Part shown: positions 25,383 to 34,851 of the stretch, in pieces
How the letters are laid out: every line of letters starts with the position of its first letter
Numbering within the stretch: position 1 is the first letter of the stretch
Assembly (NCBI GenBank): GCA_028875225.1
Contig: JAPPFB010000017.1
Location: forward strand, 3,035-67,034
Direction of reading: 5' to 3'
DNA length: 64,000 nucleotides
Source: Chloroflexota bacterium
GTDB taxonomy: Bacteria; Chloroflexota; Dehalococcoidia; Bin125
The notes under the pieces: generated by a model
The model's database searches: none
What the model was told of the DNA's origin: nothing
The model's input: the letters and a program-made list of their open reading frames with translations, nothing else
Made by a program: the position numbers and the translations under genes

Positions 25383-25982
25383 ATGGGCGTGTTTGATCGG
25401 CTGCGATCGCGGGTGGCTTCACGCTCGCGTGAGGGGACCTCGGAGGAGGCGCTGGCGAAGGCGGAGTTAGAGCTCCGCGCTGGTGCATCTGTTGCCGAGA
25501 TCACACGGGACCTCGAAGCAATCGAGATTCAACACCACGTCGGACGCGCCTGGCGATCATTGCTCCTTGGCCAGCTCGACTCGGCGCTCCAGGCGTCATA
25601 CGCAGCGGCCGAGGAACGGCCCTACGACGTCGACTCGCGCATTGTTCACGGTATGGTTTGCCTGGCTCGCAACGAGCTTGATCGCGCGGAGCACGAGTTT
25701 GAAGTAGTGATCGAAGAGTTCGGCGCAGAGGCCGACGCGGCAGATGGCCGCCGGGCCACCATTCTGGCCCGCGGCCACGCGCCCCTGGACGAACTGTCGG
25801 CATCGGAGGAGGAGTGGGAATCGGCCGCCGTCCTGCTGACGACCGTCTGGCGCGTCTCCGACGTCGCCGAAGAGCGACTGGCGGCGCTCGAACACGGGCA
25901 TCCTGATGGCCGCTCAGTCATCATGCAGGCATTGGCCAACGGACGGGCTGCTGACCAGGAGGCTGAAGATGGGGCTGTTTGA
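25383..25982 (+). CDS. TPR-like hypothetical protein
   Basis: The 199-residue, acidic, helical protein has two or three degenerate TPR-like helix pairs around residues 50-110 (HHVGRAWRSLLLGQLDSAL, GMVCLARNELDRAEHEFE). It begins MGVFDRLRSRV, an amphipathic start shared with the next gene. No transmembrane segment or enzyme motif is present. It overlaps the following gene by 14 bp and is probably its partner. Confidence 0.6.
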   Translation: MGVFDRLRSRVASRSREGTSEEALAKAELELRAGASVAEITRDLEAIEIQHHVGRAWRSLLLGQLDSALQASYAAAEERPYDVDSRIVHGMVCLARNELDRAEHEFEVVIEEFGAEADAADGRRATILARGHAPLDELSASEEEWESAAVLLTTVWRVSDVAEERLAALEHGHPDGRSVIMQALANGRAADQEAEDGAV

Positions 25983-26292
25983 AGGATTGCGGCGCAGGCT
26001 GTCCGCGCTCAACGAGGTGCGGGAGGCCTCTCAGGCCGAGGCGGCCACCATGGCCGACGTCAACACCGTCAGACGGGCGTTGCTGGCGGAGTCCCAGCGC
26101 CTGGGCCGCCGAGAACGTATCTCGGTGACGATTCTGATGGAGTTCACGGACGAAGACCTGCGGTCCGTGGACCTGTTTCAGATCATCGGCCACCTGGACG
26201 CCGAGGGCGAAATCACCAATGTCGAGCAGGACTCGTTTGGCAACCTGAAGTTCGACCTGGCTACTCTGACGGGTCGTCCTGTTCCCGACTGA
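25969..26292 (+). CDS. Small hypothetical protein paired with the TPR gene
   Basis: This 107-residue protein starts MGLFEGLRRRL. I choose ATG 25969 because an AGGAGG site ends 6 bp upstream and because the opening mirrors that of the preceding gene. The rest is helical, followed by a short beta-like tail (GEITNVEQDSFGNLKFDLATL). No domain is recognised. The shared N-terminal amphipathic helix suggests both proteins bind the same surface, such as a membrane or a common partner. Confidence 0.6.
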   Translation: MGLFEGLRRRLSALNEVREASQAEAATMADVNTVRRALLAESQRLGRRERISVTILMEFTDEDLRSVDLFQIIGHLDAEGEITNVEQDSFGNLKFDLATLTGRPVPD

Positions 26293-26360
26293 TGATCGCA
26301 CTATGCAGGTTATGGAGCGCCACGCGTCTCCGAAGCGACATAATCCCGGCAACACCGCGC

Positions 26361-27401
26361 TTACGGCGCGCGTTCCAGCACGAGTTGGAACTCCATGACG
26401 CCGACATCGTCAATCGACAGCACCCGGAATCCGGTCGGCGGTTCGATGTCGTAGTCGGCCAGCGCGATCTCCGTCGATCCGACGACGACCACCAGGCCGT
26501 CGACGTACTGTCCCTCGAGCGCGATGCTCACCGGATTGGTGACGCCGTGCAGATCGAGCGTGCCCTGCACGGTTCTGCTCAGGGTTTCCGCTCCCGTCGG
26601 CAGCGCGTCGATCGGGATCGGTTCCGTGAGGACGAAGGTGGCGAACGGATACGTGTCGGTCTCGATGCCGCGTGTCCGTAGCGCGCTGTCACGGAATGAC
26701 TGATCGCTCTCAAGCGTCCGCAGGTCGGCCTCGATCACTACTGAGCTGATGACGGCGCCGTCGAACTCGAGCGTCACGACGACATCGCCGGTACGGCCAA
26801 CGGCCGTCGCCGTGCCGATGTTGGCCAACTCCTCACCAATTCGGTAGCCGACGAATGACGTGCCCTGTCCGGACAGGACCCAGGTCCCGGCGAGATCCGA
26901 CAGACTGGGAGTCTCCTGAGCCGTGACGTCCGCTTCAGCCTGTTGCTCGGCTGGTTGAACTTGCTCTTCCTGCTGTCCCGCCTGTTGCTGCTCGGAGTCC
27001 TGATCCGCCTGCTGTTCCCTAGAGGGTTGATCCTGCGCGTCGCCGTAATCGTATGAATCTGCCGGTTGTTGCCCCTGGTCATCAGACTGCTGGTCTTGCT
27101 GTCCGGCGGAGTACGAGGCTGAATCCTGCTCACCCTGCTGGTCCGGGGGCGACTGAGATTGTCCGACCGACGCTTGCTCTTGACCCTGCCGCTGTTCCGA
27201 TTGCGCCGCCTCAGCTGCATCTTCTTGCTCTTCCTGCCTGACCGACTCCACCGCGGATTCGAGCGTCGCCGGCGGCGGGGCGCTGTCGAACAGGCCGACC
27301 TGCCAGAGGATGATCAACAGAATCCCAACGAACACTGCGGCCAGAATCAGGCCGAGCGCAATGAGTCGTCTCGGACTGAGACTGGAGACCTGTCTGAGCA
27401 C
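26361..27401 (-). CDS. Membrane-anchored YceI-like protein with Gln-rich linker
   Basis: The 346-residue protein has one N-terminal transmembrane helix (LIALGLILAAVFVGILLIILW), a Gln/Glu/Asp-rich linker of about 110 residues and a C-terminal YceI-like lipocalin domain (about 170-346). YceI features include VEADLRTLESDQSFRDSALR-type segments, a TFVLTEPI strand and GTLDLHGVTNPVSIAL. YceI proteins bind long isoprenoid or amphiphilic ligands. Here the domain would be tethered outside the membrane. It lies after ftsY on the same strand, 26 bp away. Confidence 0.8.
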   Translation of the reverse strand: MLRQVSSLSPRRLIALGLILAAVFVGILLIILWQVGLFDSAPPPATLESAVESVRQEEQEDAAEAAQSEQRQGQEQASVGQSQSPPDQQGEQDSASYSAGQQDQQSDDQGQQPADSYDYGDAQDQPSREQQADQDSEQQQAGQQEEQVQPAEQQAEADVTAQETPSLSDLAGTWVLSGQGTSFVGYRIGEELANIGTATAVGRTGDVVVTLEFDGAVISSVVIEADLRTLESDQSFRDSALRTRGIETDTYPFATFVLTEPIPIDALPTGAETLSRTVQGTLDLHGVTNPVSIALEGQYVDGLVVVVGSTEIALADYDIEPPTGFRVLSIDDVGVMEFQLVLERAP

Positions 27402-27427
27402 AGTTGTCCCTCCGTCTGGGTGCGGGA

Positions 27428-28408
27428 TCAGTCTGTCGACAGCAGCGCGTCGACAAACGCTTCGGCGTCAAAGGGTGCGATGTCTTCCAGTCGCTCGCCG
27501 GTGCCGGCGAATCGGACGGGGATGCCCAGTTCCTCGGCGATCGCGAACACGATGCCGCCCTTGCTGGTTCCGTCGAGCTTGGCCAGGCAGACGGCCGTGA
27601 CGCCAGTCGCCTGCGAAAACTGCCTGGCCTGACTAAGCGCGTTCTGTCCACTGGTGGCGTCGATCACCAGCAGCACTTCGTGGGGAGCGCCGGGATGCTT
27701 CGACGCTACGACCCGGCGAACCTTGCCCAGCTCCGCCATCAGATTCTTCTGGGTCTGCAACCGGCCGGCTGTGTCAATCAACACCACGTCCGCGCTCCGA
27801 GAGATGGCCGCTTCCACGGCGTCATACGCGACAGCGCCCGGATCGGATCCCGGCTGGTGGGCGATGACCGGGGCGTCAATGCGCTCGCCCCACGTCTGGA
27901 GCTGCTCAATGGCTGCGGCGCGGAACGTATCGCCGGCGGCCAGGATCACCGACTTGCCCTCGTCCTGATACGCATGGGCGAGCTTGGCGATCGACGTCGT
28001 CTTACCCGCCCCGTTGACCCCGACGACCAGTACGACATGGGGCGTGGGATGTGCTGATTCGCCGTTATGTCCGCTCCACAGCGAGCCGGTGGTTTGCGGT
28101 TGTTCGAGCCCGGCAACCATTCGATCGCGAAGCAACCCGCGAATTGCCGCGGCGTTCTCGTTGCCGGACTCCTCGCGCAATTCTTCGACCCAGCGTGTGG
28201 AAGTGACGCCGCCGACATCACCGAGAATCAGCGTCTCCTCCAGCTCTTCCCAGAAGTCCTCATCGACACGCGACCGACTGAACACCCGTCTTAGCGCCCC
28301 GAGTTGGCCGCGTCTCGTGTTGGCGACGCTGCGTTGATACTGCTCGCGAACTTCCGAGTCCGATTGCTCGTCTTCGCCCTTGCGGAACCGCCGAAAGAGC
28401 TTGACCAT
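27428..28408 (-). CDS. ftsY: Signal recognition particle receptor
   Basis: The 326-residue protein has the SRP GTPase N and G domains with VVGVNGAGKTTSIAKLA (G1), DTAGR (G3) and TKLDGTSKGG-like AKLDGTSKGG (G4/G5). It receives SRP-ribosome complexes at the membrane. The acidic A domain is nearly absent, as in short bacterial FtsY. The gene overlaps the esterase stop codon by one base. The SRP RNA itself is encoded about 14 kb away, at 42400-42668. Confidence 0.95.
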   Translation of the reverse strand: MVKLFRRFRKGEDEQSDSEVREQYQRSVANTRRGQLGALRRVFSRSRVDEDFWEELEETLILGDVGGVTSTRWVEELREESGNENAAAIRGLLRDRMVAGLEQPQTTGSLWSGHNGESAHPTPHVVLVVGVNGAGKTTSIAKLAHAYQDEGKSVILAAGDTFRAAAIEQLQTWGERIDAPVIAHQPGSDPGAVAYDAVEAAISRSADVVLIDTAGRLQTQKNLMAELGKVRRVVASKHPGAPHEVLLVIDATSGQNALSQARQFSQATGVTAVCLAKLDGTSKGGIVFAIAEELGIPVRFAGTGERLEDIAPFDAEAFVDALLSTD

Positions 28409-29073
28409 CAGTCGACCGGCCGCTCGTTCAGCAATCGCTCGGTCAGCCAGAGCGAGAGGTCATGCATGCTCTGGCGCCCGATCTCGTGCTGCATGGGGTA
28501 CTCGCGGTAGTCGAGATTCATCCGCATCGCCTGCAGCTGATCGCGGGAGTTGCGGCCCCGGTCGACTCCGACCAGTGGGTCGTTGGTCCCGTGCTGGACC
28601 AACAGTGGCAGGTCGGCCGCGTCCGGATGAACGTCGTCCGCGGCCTCGTCGGACAACCAGGTGGAGAGCATCGCCGCGCCCTGCCAGCGGTGCGGCTCGC
28701 TCAACGCGAGTCGGTACGCGAGGAATCCGCCTTGCGAGAAACCCATGAGCGCCAGCCGATCGGCGTCAACGTCATAGCGCTGGCAGGCCTCGTCAACGAA
28801 TGTCGACAACGCGGCGGCGACCCGCTCCAGTTCGCCATCCAGCGGACGATCGTTCGCGCCACGCTTCATCCAGGTGTACATGGGGGCGTACGAGTATGGA
28901 GCCCCCTCCAGCGGAAACTCCGCCTGCGGACAGATCACCTGCAGCCGGCCACCAGCCAGCATCGGAGCGAGTGGCGCCAGATCCTGGCAGTGCGCTCCGT
29001 GTCCATGCAAGGCGATCAGTGTTGGATGAGGTCCGGATCCCGCCGGTGTCCAGACAGCATGAATGAAGTCCAT
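28408..29073 (-). CDS. Phospholipase/carboxylesterase-like serine hydrolase
   Basis: The protein of about 221 residues has an alpha/beta hydrolase fold with LHGHGAH, a GFSQGG nucleophile elbow and HGTNDPLV for the acid, the pattern of the small carboxylesterase/YpfH family. The frame starts at 29097, but ATG 29073 has a GAGG site just upstream and begins closer to the conserved region. It sits between smc and ftsY, in a cluster that is usually rnc-smc-ftsY, so it is an insertion into that order. Confidence 0.75.
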   Translation of the reverse strand: MDFIHAVWTPAGSGPHPTLIALHGHGAHCQDLAPLAPMLAGGRLQVICPQAEFPLEGAPYSYAPMYTWMKRGANDRPLDGELERVAAALSTFVDEACQRYDVDADRLALMGFSQGGFLAYRLALSEPHRWQGAAMLSTWLSDEAADDVHPDAADLPLLVQHGTNDPLVGVDRGRNSRDQLQAMRMNLDYREYPMQHEIGRQSMHDLSLWLTERLLNERPVD

Positions 29074-29129
29074 GGCCCTCAGGTTAGGGCAGGTCACGGT
29101 CCCCTTGGCAGAGGACCATCAACGCCGAG

Positions 29130-32100
29130 TCAAGCGGTGGTGTGAGGAATCTGATCGAGCCGAACCGAGAGCAGACGGCTGACGCCGGCGGCGCCCATCG
29201 TCACGCCGTAGATGCTGTCGGCTTGTTCGATCGTGCGCCGATTGTGCGTGATGATCACGAACTGCGTCTTGTGCGACCGCTCCTTGAGCGCCGCGACGAA
29301 TCGTTCGACATTGGCTTCGTCCAGTGCGGCGTCGACCTCGTCGAGAACGCAAAATGGCGCCGGACGGACTTCCAGTAACGCAAACAGCAGCGCGATCGCA
29401 GTCAGCGCGCGCTCACCGCCTGAGAGCAGCCCCAGCGCTGAGACCCGCTTGCCCGGCGGCTGAGCACGAATGTCGACTCCTTGACTCCGTTCATCGCCTT
29501 CGGTGTCGGACAGTCCACCGTCTGACGGGGCATCCTCAATCAGGACGAGCTCTGCATGGCCGCCCCGGAACATCAGCTGAAAGTAATGCCGGAAGGCCCG
29601 ATCGACCTGTTGACATGCCTCGCGGAACTTGCGCTCGATCAGCTGCTCCAGATCTCGCTCCGCTCGTCGCAAGGCGGATTCCGTGGTTTCCAGGTCGGAG
29701 ATCTGGGTCTCCATCTGCTGCCAGCGCTCTCGCTCAGCGACATACTCCTGCGCCGCACCGGGATCGACCGGCCCCAACCGTTGCAGCTTGCCGCGGATCT
29801 CGTCGACCGCTTGCTTGAGTGCGCTGGCCGGCGGATCGGCGACGGCCACCGCGGTCGCGGCACCGCTCCGCGATTCAAGCGACGAACCATTGCGCGTGTG
29901 CGCGTGTGCGCCATTGCCGCCATTGAAGTCCATGAGCGGTTGCGATGCCGCTCCGAGGTGGTGAATCGAGATTCCTTCTCCCGCGGCTTCCGCGGCGAGG
30001 CGAGCACGGGCCGACTTGGACTCGCGCAATGCGGCGGCGGCCTCGACATCTCCGCGCTCGGCGATCAGCCGCGCCTGTTGCGCCCCTTCCAGATCTCGGG
30101 CGGCTCGGTCCCGGCGTGCTTCCAGTTCGCGCAGTCGCTCGGTCGCCGTCTGATGGGTTGCGGTGTCGTCAGCCGTCCGCTGAGCGACTTCGAGCTCTGG
30201 CTCGCGGGCGCGGATTGCCGTCTCCACCGTTTCCAGCTCGCGGGTCAGCGAATACAACCGCGCCCGATCTTCACGAGCTCGCTCTTGTGCCGTGGACTGG
30301 GCGCGTGCCTCGGCCAGTTCCGCGGCGCATCGGTCTCGATCCTGCTCGAGGGCGGCTATGTCCACCGAGTCCATGTTCGGCGAACTCCTGAGCAACCGTA
30401 CAGATGCATCCTCATCCGTCCGTGCCTGCTGCAACCTGGTTCGAAGGGTCGCAATCTGCTTCTCGTCCGAGCGGCGCTGCGCGGCTGCCGTGGCTTGACG
30501 GTGCCGAATCGCGTCGTATGCGATACGACACTGTTCTACGGCGTCGCGTTGCGATTGGAAGCGTGCCTCAGCCAGCAATCGAGCTTCGTCCAGAGGCTCG
30601 ATCTGTGGAGACCGATCGGCTGCCTGCTTCAGCTCTTGCAACAGCGACAGTTGCTCAATTCGCTCGGACTTAAGTTGGGAGAGATGCTCCCGCAGCCTGA
30701 TGACGCCGGGACGTGATGCCCCGCCCTGCACCAATCCGCCTGGTCGCAGCACGACTCCCGTCCTGGTCACTGCCGTCTTGCCGCGTTCAACCGCTCGCTT
30801 GGCCGATCTGATGTCGTCGACAAACTCGACATGCTTGAGGGCTGCCTGGACTAGCTCATCAGCCTGGGACCGGATCAACGCAGCTCCCCTGCCGGTATCT
30901 GCGGCGATGGTTCTCTCGACCGCGGCAATTGCCTGGTCGAGGTCCTCATACATCTCTGCCTCGATCAACTCGCCAAACAACGCCTCGGCCATCGCCGGGT
31001 CGGGCACGTGGGAACTGATGACTGCCTGCAGCGTCTCAGCATGCTGCTCATTGCGTTGGGCCGCCGCGATCTGACCTTCGATCTCGGCGAGGCGGCGTTC
31101 AATCCTGCTGAGCCGTTCCGACCGCACCGCGCTGGCTTCCCGCGCTTCTGCGAGTTGGCGCTCGGTAATGCGGAGTTCGGATTCGGTGACCTGCAACTCT
31201 GTCTCGGCACGCTCCAACGCTTCGCTCGCTGTTCGTTCATCGGAGCTCGCGGTGGCAACGAATACAGCATTGGCCTGCCATCGCCGCGCAATGGCCGAAG
31301 CTTGCGACCGGACTGCATCAATCTCAGCCAGCGCGCGTTCATGTCGCGCGAGCGCGCGTGCGCGATCTCGCTCTGACGACATGCGCTCCCCACGTGCGAC
31401 ATCAAGCCGGCGATTGGCGTCGGCGAGTGCCTGTTGTGCAACTTCAAGATCGGCGACTGGCGAACGTTCACGACCACTATCCAGCTGAGACCTCAAGGCC
31501 TCGACTTCTCGTCCCAGCCAGGATCGCTGTTGTTGATCGAGTTCCTGCTGGTGTTCCAGACTTTGCAGCTCTGACCTGGCAGCCCTGATCTTCTCCGCCG
31601 ATGATTCAACCAAGCGCCGCGCCGACGCGGTCTCTCGCTCAACGGCAGCCAACGCGTCGGTTGCCGACTCCCGAGCTCGTTCGGCATCGGCGCGAGCGTT
31701 GGCAGCGGAGGTCGACGCCTCATGCCGCTCTAGCAGTTGGCGTTCGATCTCTGCCGCAGCGGCACGAAAGTAGTCCCGCTGAGCATCACCGAGTTGACGC
31801 TGCAGGTCCGCCTGACGACTGGCTCGGCGGGCCAGGCGTTCGAGGGACTTGAGCCTCGGCGACAGCTCGTCACGCAGGAGGATGGCCCGCGCCAGGTGTT
31901 CCTGCGCACGCTGCCGGCGACGGCGCGACTCTTCCATCTGGTGCCGATGCTGGTGTACACCGCCGACCTCTTCGATCGCTTGACGACGCTCCTGCGGTCG
32001 GAGGCGCAGCATCTCGTCAACGAGCCCCTGGGTCATCAATGCGAACCCGCCGGAACCCAACCCACTGTCGCGGAACATGTCTTGAACGTCGCGCAACAGC

Positions 32101-32456
32101 GCGGTTCTCCCGTTGACTCTGATCTCCGACTGGCCGTCGCGGTGCACTCGGCGGACGATCTCCACTTCGGCGCTGTCCAACGGAAGCCATTGATCGGAGT
32201 TGTCGAGTCGCACACGGACCTCGGCGAATCCGCTCGGGGCGCGGTCGCGACCTCCACTGAAGACCACGTCCTCCGCGCGTTTGGTCCGCAGACTGCGGCC
32301 CGACCCGGCGCCGATTGCCCAGCGCAGTCCATCCATCACATTCGACTTGCCCGAGCCGTTCGGTCCGACGATCGCGGTGACTGGCGCATCGAACTGCAGC
32401 GCGGTTCGCGCGGCGAACGACTTATAGCCGTGCAGGTCGACGCCGCGCAAACGCAT
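29130..32456 (-). CDS. smc: Chromosome partition protein SMC
   Basis: The 1108-residue ATPase has an N-terminal Walker A (GPNGSGKSN), two long coiled coils, a hinge around 500-620 (TRTGVVLRPGGLVQGGA) and a C-terminal ABC signature LLSGGERALTAI with Walker B FCVLDEVDAALDE. It would load with ScpA/ScpB to organise chromosomes. The second coil carries a low-complexity Gly/Asn/His insert (NGGNGAHAHTRNG) before the conserved LGPVDPGA motif. Its ATG overlaps the rnc stop. Confidence 0.95.
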   Translation of the reverse strand: MRLRGVDLHGYKSFAARTALQFDAPVTAIVGPNGSGKSNVMDGLRWAIGAGSGRSLRTKRAEDVVFSGGRDRAPSGFAEVRVRLDNSDQWLPLDSAEVEIVRRVHRDGQSEIRVNGRTALLRDVQDMFRDSGLGSGGFALMTQGLVDEMLRLRPQERRQAIEEVGGVHQHRHQMEESRRRRQRAQEHLARAILLRDELSPRLKSLERLARRASRQADLQRQLGDAQRDYFRAAAAEIERQLLERHEASTSAANARADAERARESATDALAAVERETASARRLVESSAEKIRAARSELQSLEHQQELDQQQRSWLGREVEALRSQLDSGRERSPVADLEVAQQALADANRRLDVARGERMSSERDRARALARHERALAEIDAVRSQASAIARRWQANAVFVATASSDERTASEALERAETELQVTESELRITERQLAEAREASAVRSERLSRIERRLAEIEGQIAAAQRNEQHAETLQAVISSHVPDPAMAEALFGELIEAEMYEDLDQAIAAVERTIAADTGRGAALIRSQADELVQAALKHVEFVDDIRSAKRAVERGKTAVTRTGVVLRPGGLVQGGASRPGVIRLREHLSQLKSERIEQLSLLQELKQAADRSPQIEPLDEARLLAEARFQSQRDAVEQCRIAYDAIRHRQATAAAQRRSDEKQIATLRTRLQQARTDEDASVRLLRSSPNMDSVDIAALEQDRDRCAAELAEARAQSTAQERAREDRARLYSLTRELETVETAIRAREPELEVAQRTADDTATHQTATERLRELEARRDRAARDLEGAQQARLIAERGDVEAAAALRESKSARARLAAEAAGEGISIHHLGAASQPLMDFNGGNGAHAHTRNGSSLESRSGAATAVAVADPPASALKQAVDEIRGKLQRLGPVDPGAAQEYVAERERWQQMETQISDLETTESALRRAERDLEQLIERKFREACQQVDRAFRHYFQLMFRGGHAELVLIEDAPSDGGLSDTEGDERSQGVDIRAQPPGKRVSALGLLSGGERALTAIALLFALLEVRPAPFCVLDEVDAALDEANVERFVAALKERSHKTQFVIITHNRRTIEQADSIYGVTMGAAGVSRLLSVRLDQIPHTTA

Positions 32457-33169
32457 CAGGCAGTCTCCTTCGCAAGCGAGGACAGCGCATGTTGGGCAGC
32501 CGCCATCTCGGCCGCTTGCTTGCTCCGCCCTTCCCCTTGCGCCAGGCGGACGCCGTCAACCTCGACCACTGCCTGGAACGAACGGTCATGTGGAGGTCCG
32601 GCTTGCTCGATGATCGAGTAGCTCGGTTTCGCCCCGGTCCGTGCCTGCGTCAGGTGTTGTAGCTGGGACTTGGCATCTGCTTGAAGATCATCGACCGTCA
32701 GGGCGTCGACATTCTCCCTGAGTAGTCGGAGGATCACGCCTTGAGCCGCCTGCTCCCCTCCGTCGAGCCATACGGCGCCAATGACCGCTTCCAGCGCGCG
32801 GCTCAGCACACTCGGACGTTCTCTCGCGCCGTCGTTGTCGATTCCGGCTCCCAGCAACAGGCAATCGCCGATTCCGATCTCACTGCCGATTCGACCGAGA
32901 GATTCATTGCGGACCAACTGAGAACGTGCGACCGTCATCCAACCTTCCCCGGCATCGGGAAACTGCGAGAACAGACGCTGCGCTACCACGGCGCCGAGCA
33001 CCGCGTCTCCGAGAAACTCGAGGCGCTCATTGGACTGCAGGTTCGGCTCATTCACTTCATTGAGATAGGAACGATGGACCATCGCCTGGCGCAGCAGAGC
33101 GACGTTGGCGAATTGGTACCGCAGCCGATCCTGGAGTCCGTCAAGCTGTTGGTTCGGTGAAGCGCACAT
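32456..33169 (-). CDS. rnc: Ribonuclease III
   Basis: The 237-residue protein has the RNase III signature NERLEFLGDAVLG with catalytic acidic residues, a second acidic site (ALEAVIGAVWLDGG) and a C-terminal double-stranded RNA-binding domain (PSYSIIEQAGPPHDRSF...). It cuts dsRNA in rRNA and mRNA processing. It leads the rnc-smc-esterase-ftsY run, translationally coupled to smc, and is divergent from the CCA-enzyme-like gene. Confidence 0.95.
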   Translation of the reverse strand: MCASPNQQLDGLQDRLRYQFANVALLRQAMVHRSYLNEVNEPNLQSNERLEFLGDAVLGAVVAQRLFSQFPDAGEGWMTVARSQLVRNESLGRIGSEIGIGDCLLLGAGIDNDGARERPSVLSRALEAVIGAVWLDGGEQAAQGVILRLLRENVDALTVDDLQADAKSQLQHLTQARTGAKPSYSIIEQAGPPHDRSFQAVVEVDGVRLAQGEGRSKQAAEMAAAQHALSSLAKETA

Positions 33170-33270
33170 CGCCTGATCAGTTTACTCACGTGATCAATAG
33201 GGGCGAAGAATCGCAAGGCACGCCAGTCCAGCACCTACGGTGAGTGGGAAGGACGAGGTCAAGGCAAGCC

Positions 33271-34539
33271 ATGAGCACGCGGCATTCCATGGAAAGCGGA
33301 AATCTCCTCGATCGCCTGTTTCATGTGCTCCACCACCGATCGAAGGAGGCGGAGTCTCTGCTGCATACGTTATGTCATTTGGACGCTGTTGAGGTGTTTC
33401 GGGTATTTGTGGTGGGCGGGTTGGTCCGTGACCTCCTGCTGAACGCTGAATTCGACGCAGGATCACCGCTCGATATCGACCTGGCGGTCGATGGAGATCC
33501 CTCCTCACTCCACGCCGCGTTGGCGACGGCGGCGGGCGTCGAGGCGACGATTCACGATCGGTTCGGCACTTCTAGCGCCAGACTTCCCGATGGCACTCGG
33601 GTGGACGTGGCGCGAACCAGGAGCGAGCGGTACATCTCGCCCGGTGCGTTGCCGATTGTGTCGGCGGCGCCGATCGAGGTCGACCTGTCGCGGCGCGATT
33701 TCACGGTCAATGCCGCAGCGCTACTGCTCACCGGAGACTCGCGCGGAGCGCTTCTCGATCCTCACAATGCACTGGGCGACCTGGACCGGCGGTTGATTCG
33801 AACGTTGCATCGAGACTCGTTTCGCGACGATCCCACTCGGCTCGTCCGTGCTGCGCGGTACGCGGCACGGATTCACGGCGAGATTGAGCGGCGGACGATG
33901 TCGGATGTCCGGCGTGATCGACACTACCTCGATGTGTTAAGCCCGGAGAGGTTTGGCGATGCATGGCGACTGTTACTCACGGAACGCGAGACTCGCCTGG
34001 CGCTGACCTTTGCGCGACGCCTGATGATTCCTCAGTCGCGCGAGGCTCGCTGGGTCGTCCCGAAGTCGGCATTGAAGGTCACGAGCGGACCGGAGCAGTT
34101 CTGGGCGGCCATTGGCTTGCTCAGCCGCGATCGGTCGATCGGCGACTGGCTTCCTGAAGCCGTGGGCATGCGAAGGCAGGAACGGAACGCGCTTGCTGGT
34201 GGAGTGGGCCTCAAGCGGGAGCGGCGGCGCATTGCTGCATTACGGCAGATGTCGCTCGTTGCTCGGACGCTTGAGCGGGTTCCAGATGCTGCCCTGCAAG
34301 CGGCCGCACGCCTGTGGGCAGGACCGTCGGGATCGGCAGTCGCTCGCTATCTCGAGAGGCGTGAGGGAGTGCGCTCTCCCATCTCTGCGGCGCGGCTCAC
34401 CGAACTTGGAGTACCGTACGGCCCTGCCTTGGGTGATTGGCTCGGACGGATCGAGGCTGCAATCTGGGATGGCGAACTCGAGTCCGACGACCCCGAGTCT
34501 GTTGCGCGGATGGAACAGCAGATACGCTGGTCGCGATGA
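33271..34539 (+). CDS. Class II tRNA nucleotidyltransferase / poly(A) polymerase-like protein
   Basis: The protein of about 422 residues has the class II nucleotidyltransferase head: VVGGLVRDLLL, a DIDLAVDGD metal-binding pair, RRDFTVNA and LIRTLHRDSFRDDPTRLVRAARYAARI, which bind ATP/CTP and the tRNA acceptor. It could be a CCA-adding enzyme or a poly(A) polymerase; the motifs do not separate these. All three tRNAs in this window already encode CCA, so repair rather than synthesis would be needed for them. Several in-frame starts exist; ATG 33271 was chosen. It overlaps the next gene by 4 bp. Confidence 0.85.
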   Translation: MSTRHSMESGNLLDRLFHVLHHRSKEAESLLHTLCHLDAVEVFRVFVVGGLVRDLLLNAEFDAGSPLDIDLAVDGDPSSLHAALATAAGVEATIHDRFGTSSARLPDGTRVDVARTRSERYISPGALPIVSAAPIEVDLSRRDFTVNAAALLLTGDSRGALLDPHNALGDLDRRLIRTLHRDSFRDDPTRLVRAARYAARIHGEIERRTMSDVRRDRHYLDVLSPERFGDAWRLLLTERETRLALTFARRLMIPQSREARWVVPKSALKVTSGPEQFWAAIGLLSRDRSIGDWLPEAVGMRRQERNALAGGVGLKRERRRIAALRQMSLVARTLERVPDAALQAAARLWAGPSGSAVARYLERREGVRSPISAARLTELGVPYGPALGDWLGRIEAAIWDGELESDDPESVARMEQQIRWSR

Positions 34540-34850
34540 CCACGGAATCGACCACCGCTGATGACACCTGGCCCTGTTCCGTCTGCGGTGATCCGGCCGC
34601 GCCGGATGCGCGTTCCGACTGCTATCGCTGCGGCGAGTATTTTCACCTGCGACTGACGACGACGTCCAGCGGGCCTGATTGCGGCGATGTGTGGATTGAC
34701 GACGAAGTGATGGCGCTGCAGTTCGCCTGCCGCAACTGCCTGAACGAGCAGCTGGGCGAGGCCGCGCCCGATGTTCCGCCGGAGAAGCCGCGAGCTCGCA
34801 AAGCGGCAAGTGGCGCATCTGCCCGCGATCTGGCCAGGCGGAGGCGCTGA
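34536..34850 (+). CDS. Small zinc-finger protein (PHD/RING-like knuckles)
   Basis: This 104-residue protein carries Cys14/Cys17, Cys29/Cys32 with His37, and Cys65/Cys68, spaced like a treble-clef or PHD/RING-type zinc domain (CSVCGDPAAPDARSDCYRC), followed by a basic Ala/Lys/Arg-rich tail. The start overlaps the CCA-enzyme stop (ATGA), so it is co-translated. Function is unknown; the basic tail suggests nucleic-acid contact. Confidence 0.65.
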   Translation: MTTESTTADDTWPCSVCGDPAAPDARSDCYRCGEYFHLRLTTTSSGPDCGDVWIDDEVMALQFACRNCLNEQLGEAAPDVPPEKPRARKAASGASARDLARRRR

Positions 34851-34851
34851 C

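Noticed and set aside
29556-30716. 386-residue plus-strand frame within smc
   Set aside because: Antisense to the coiled-coil part of SMC; long open frames are expected in GC-rich sequence.
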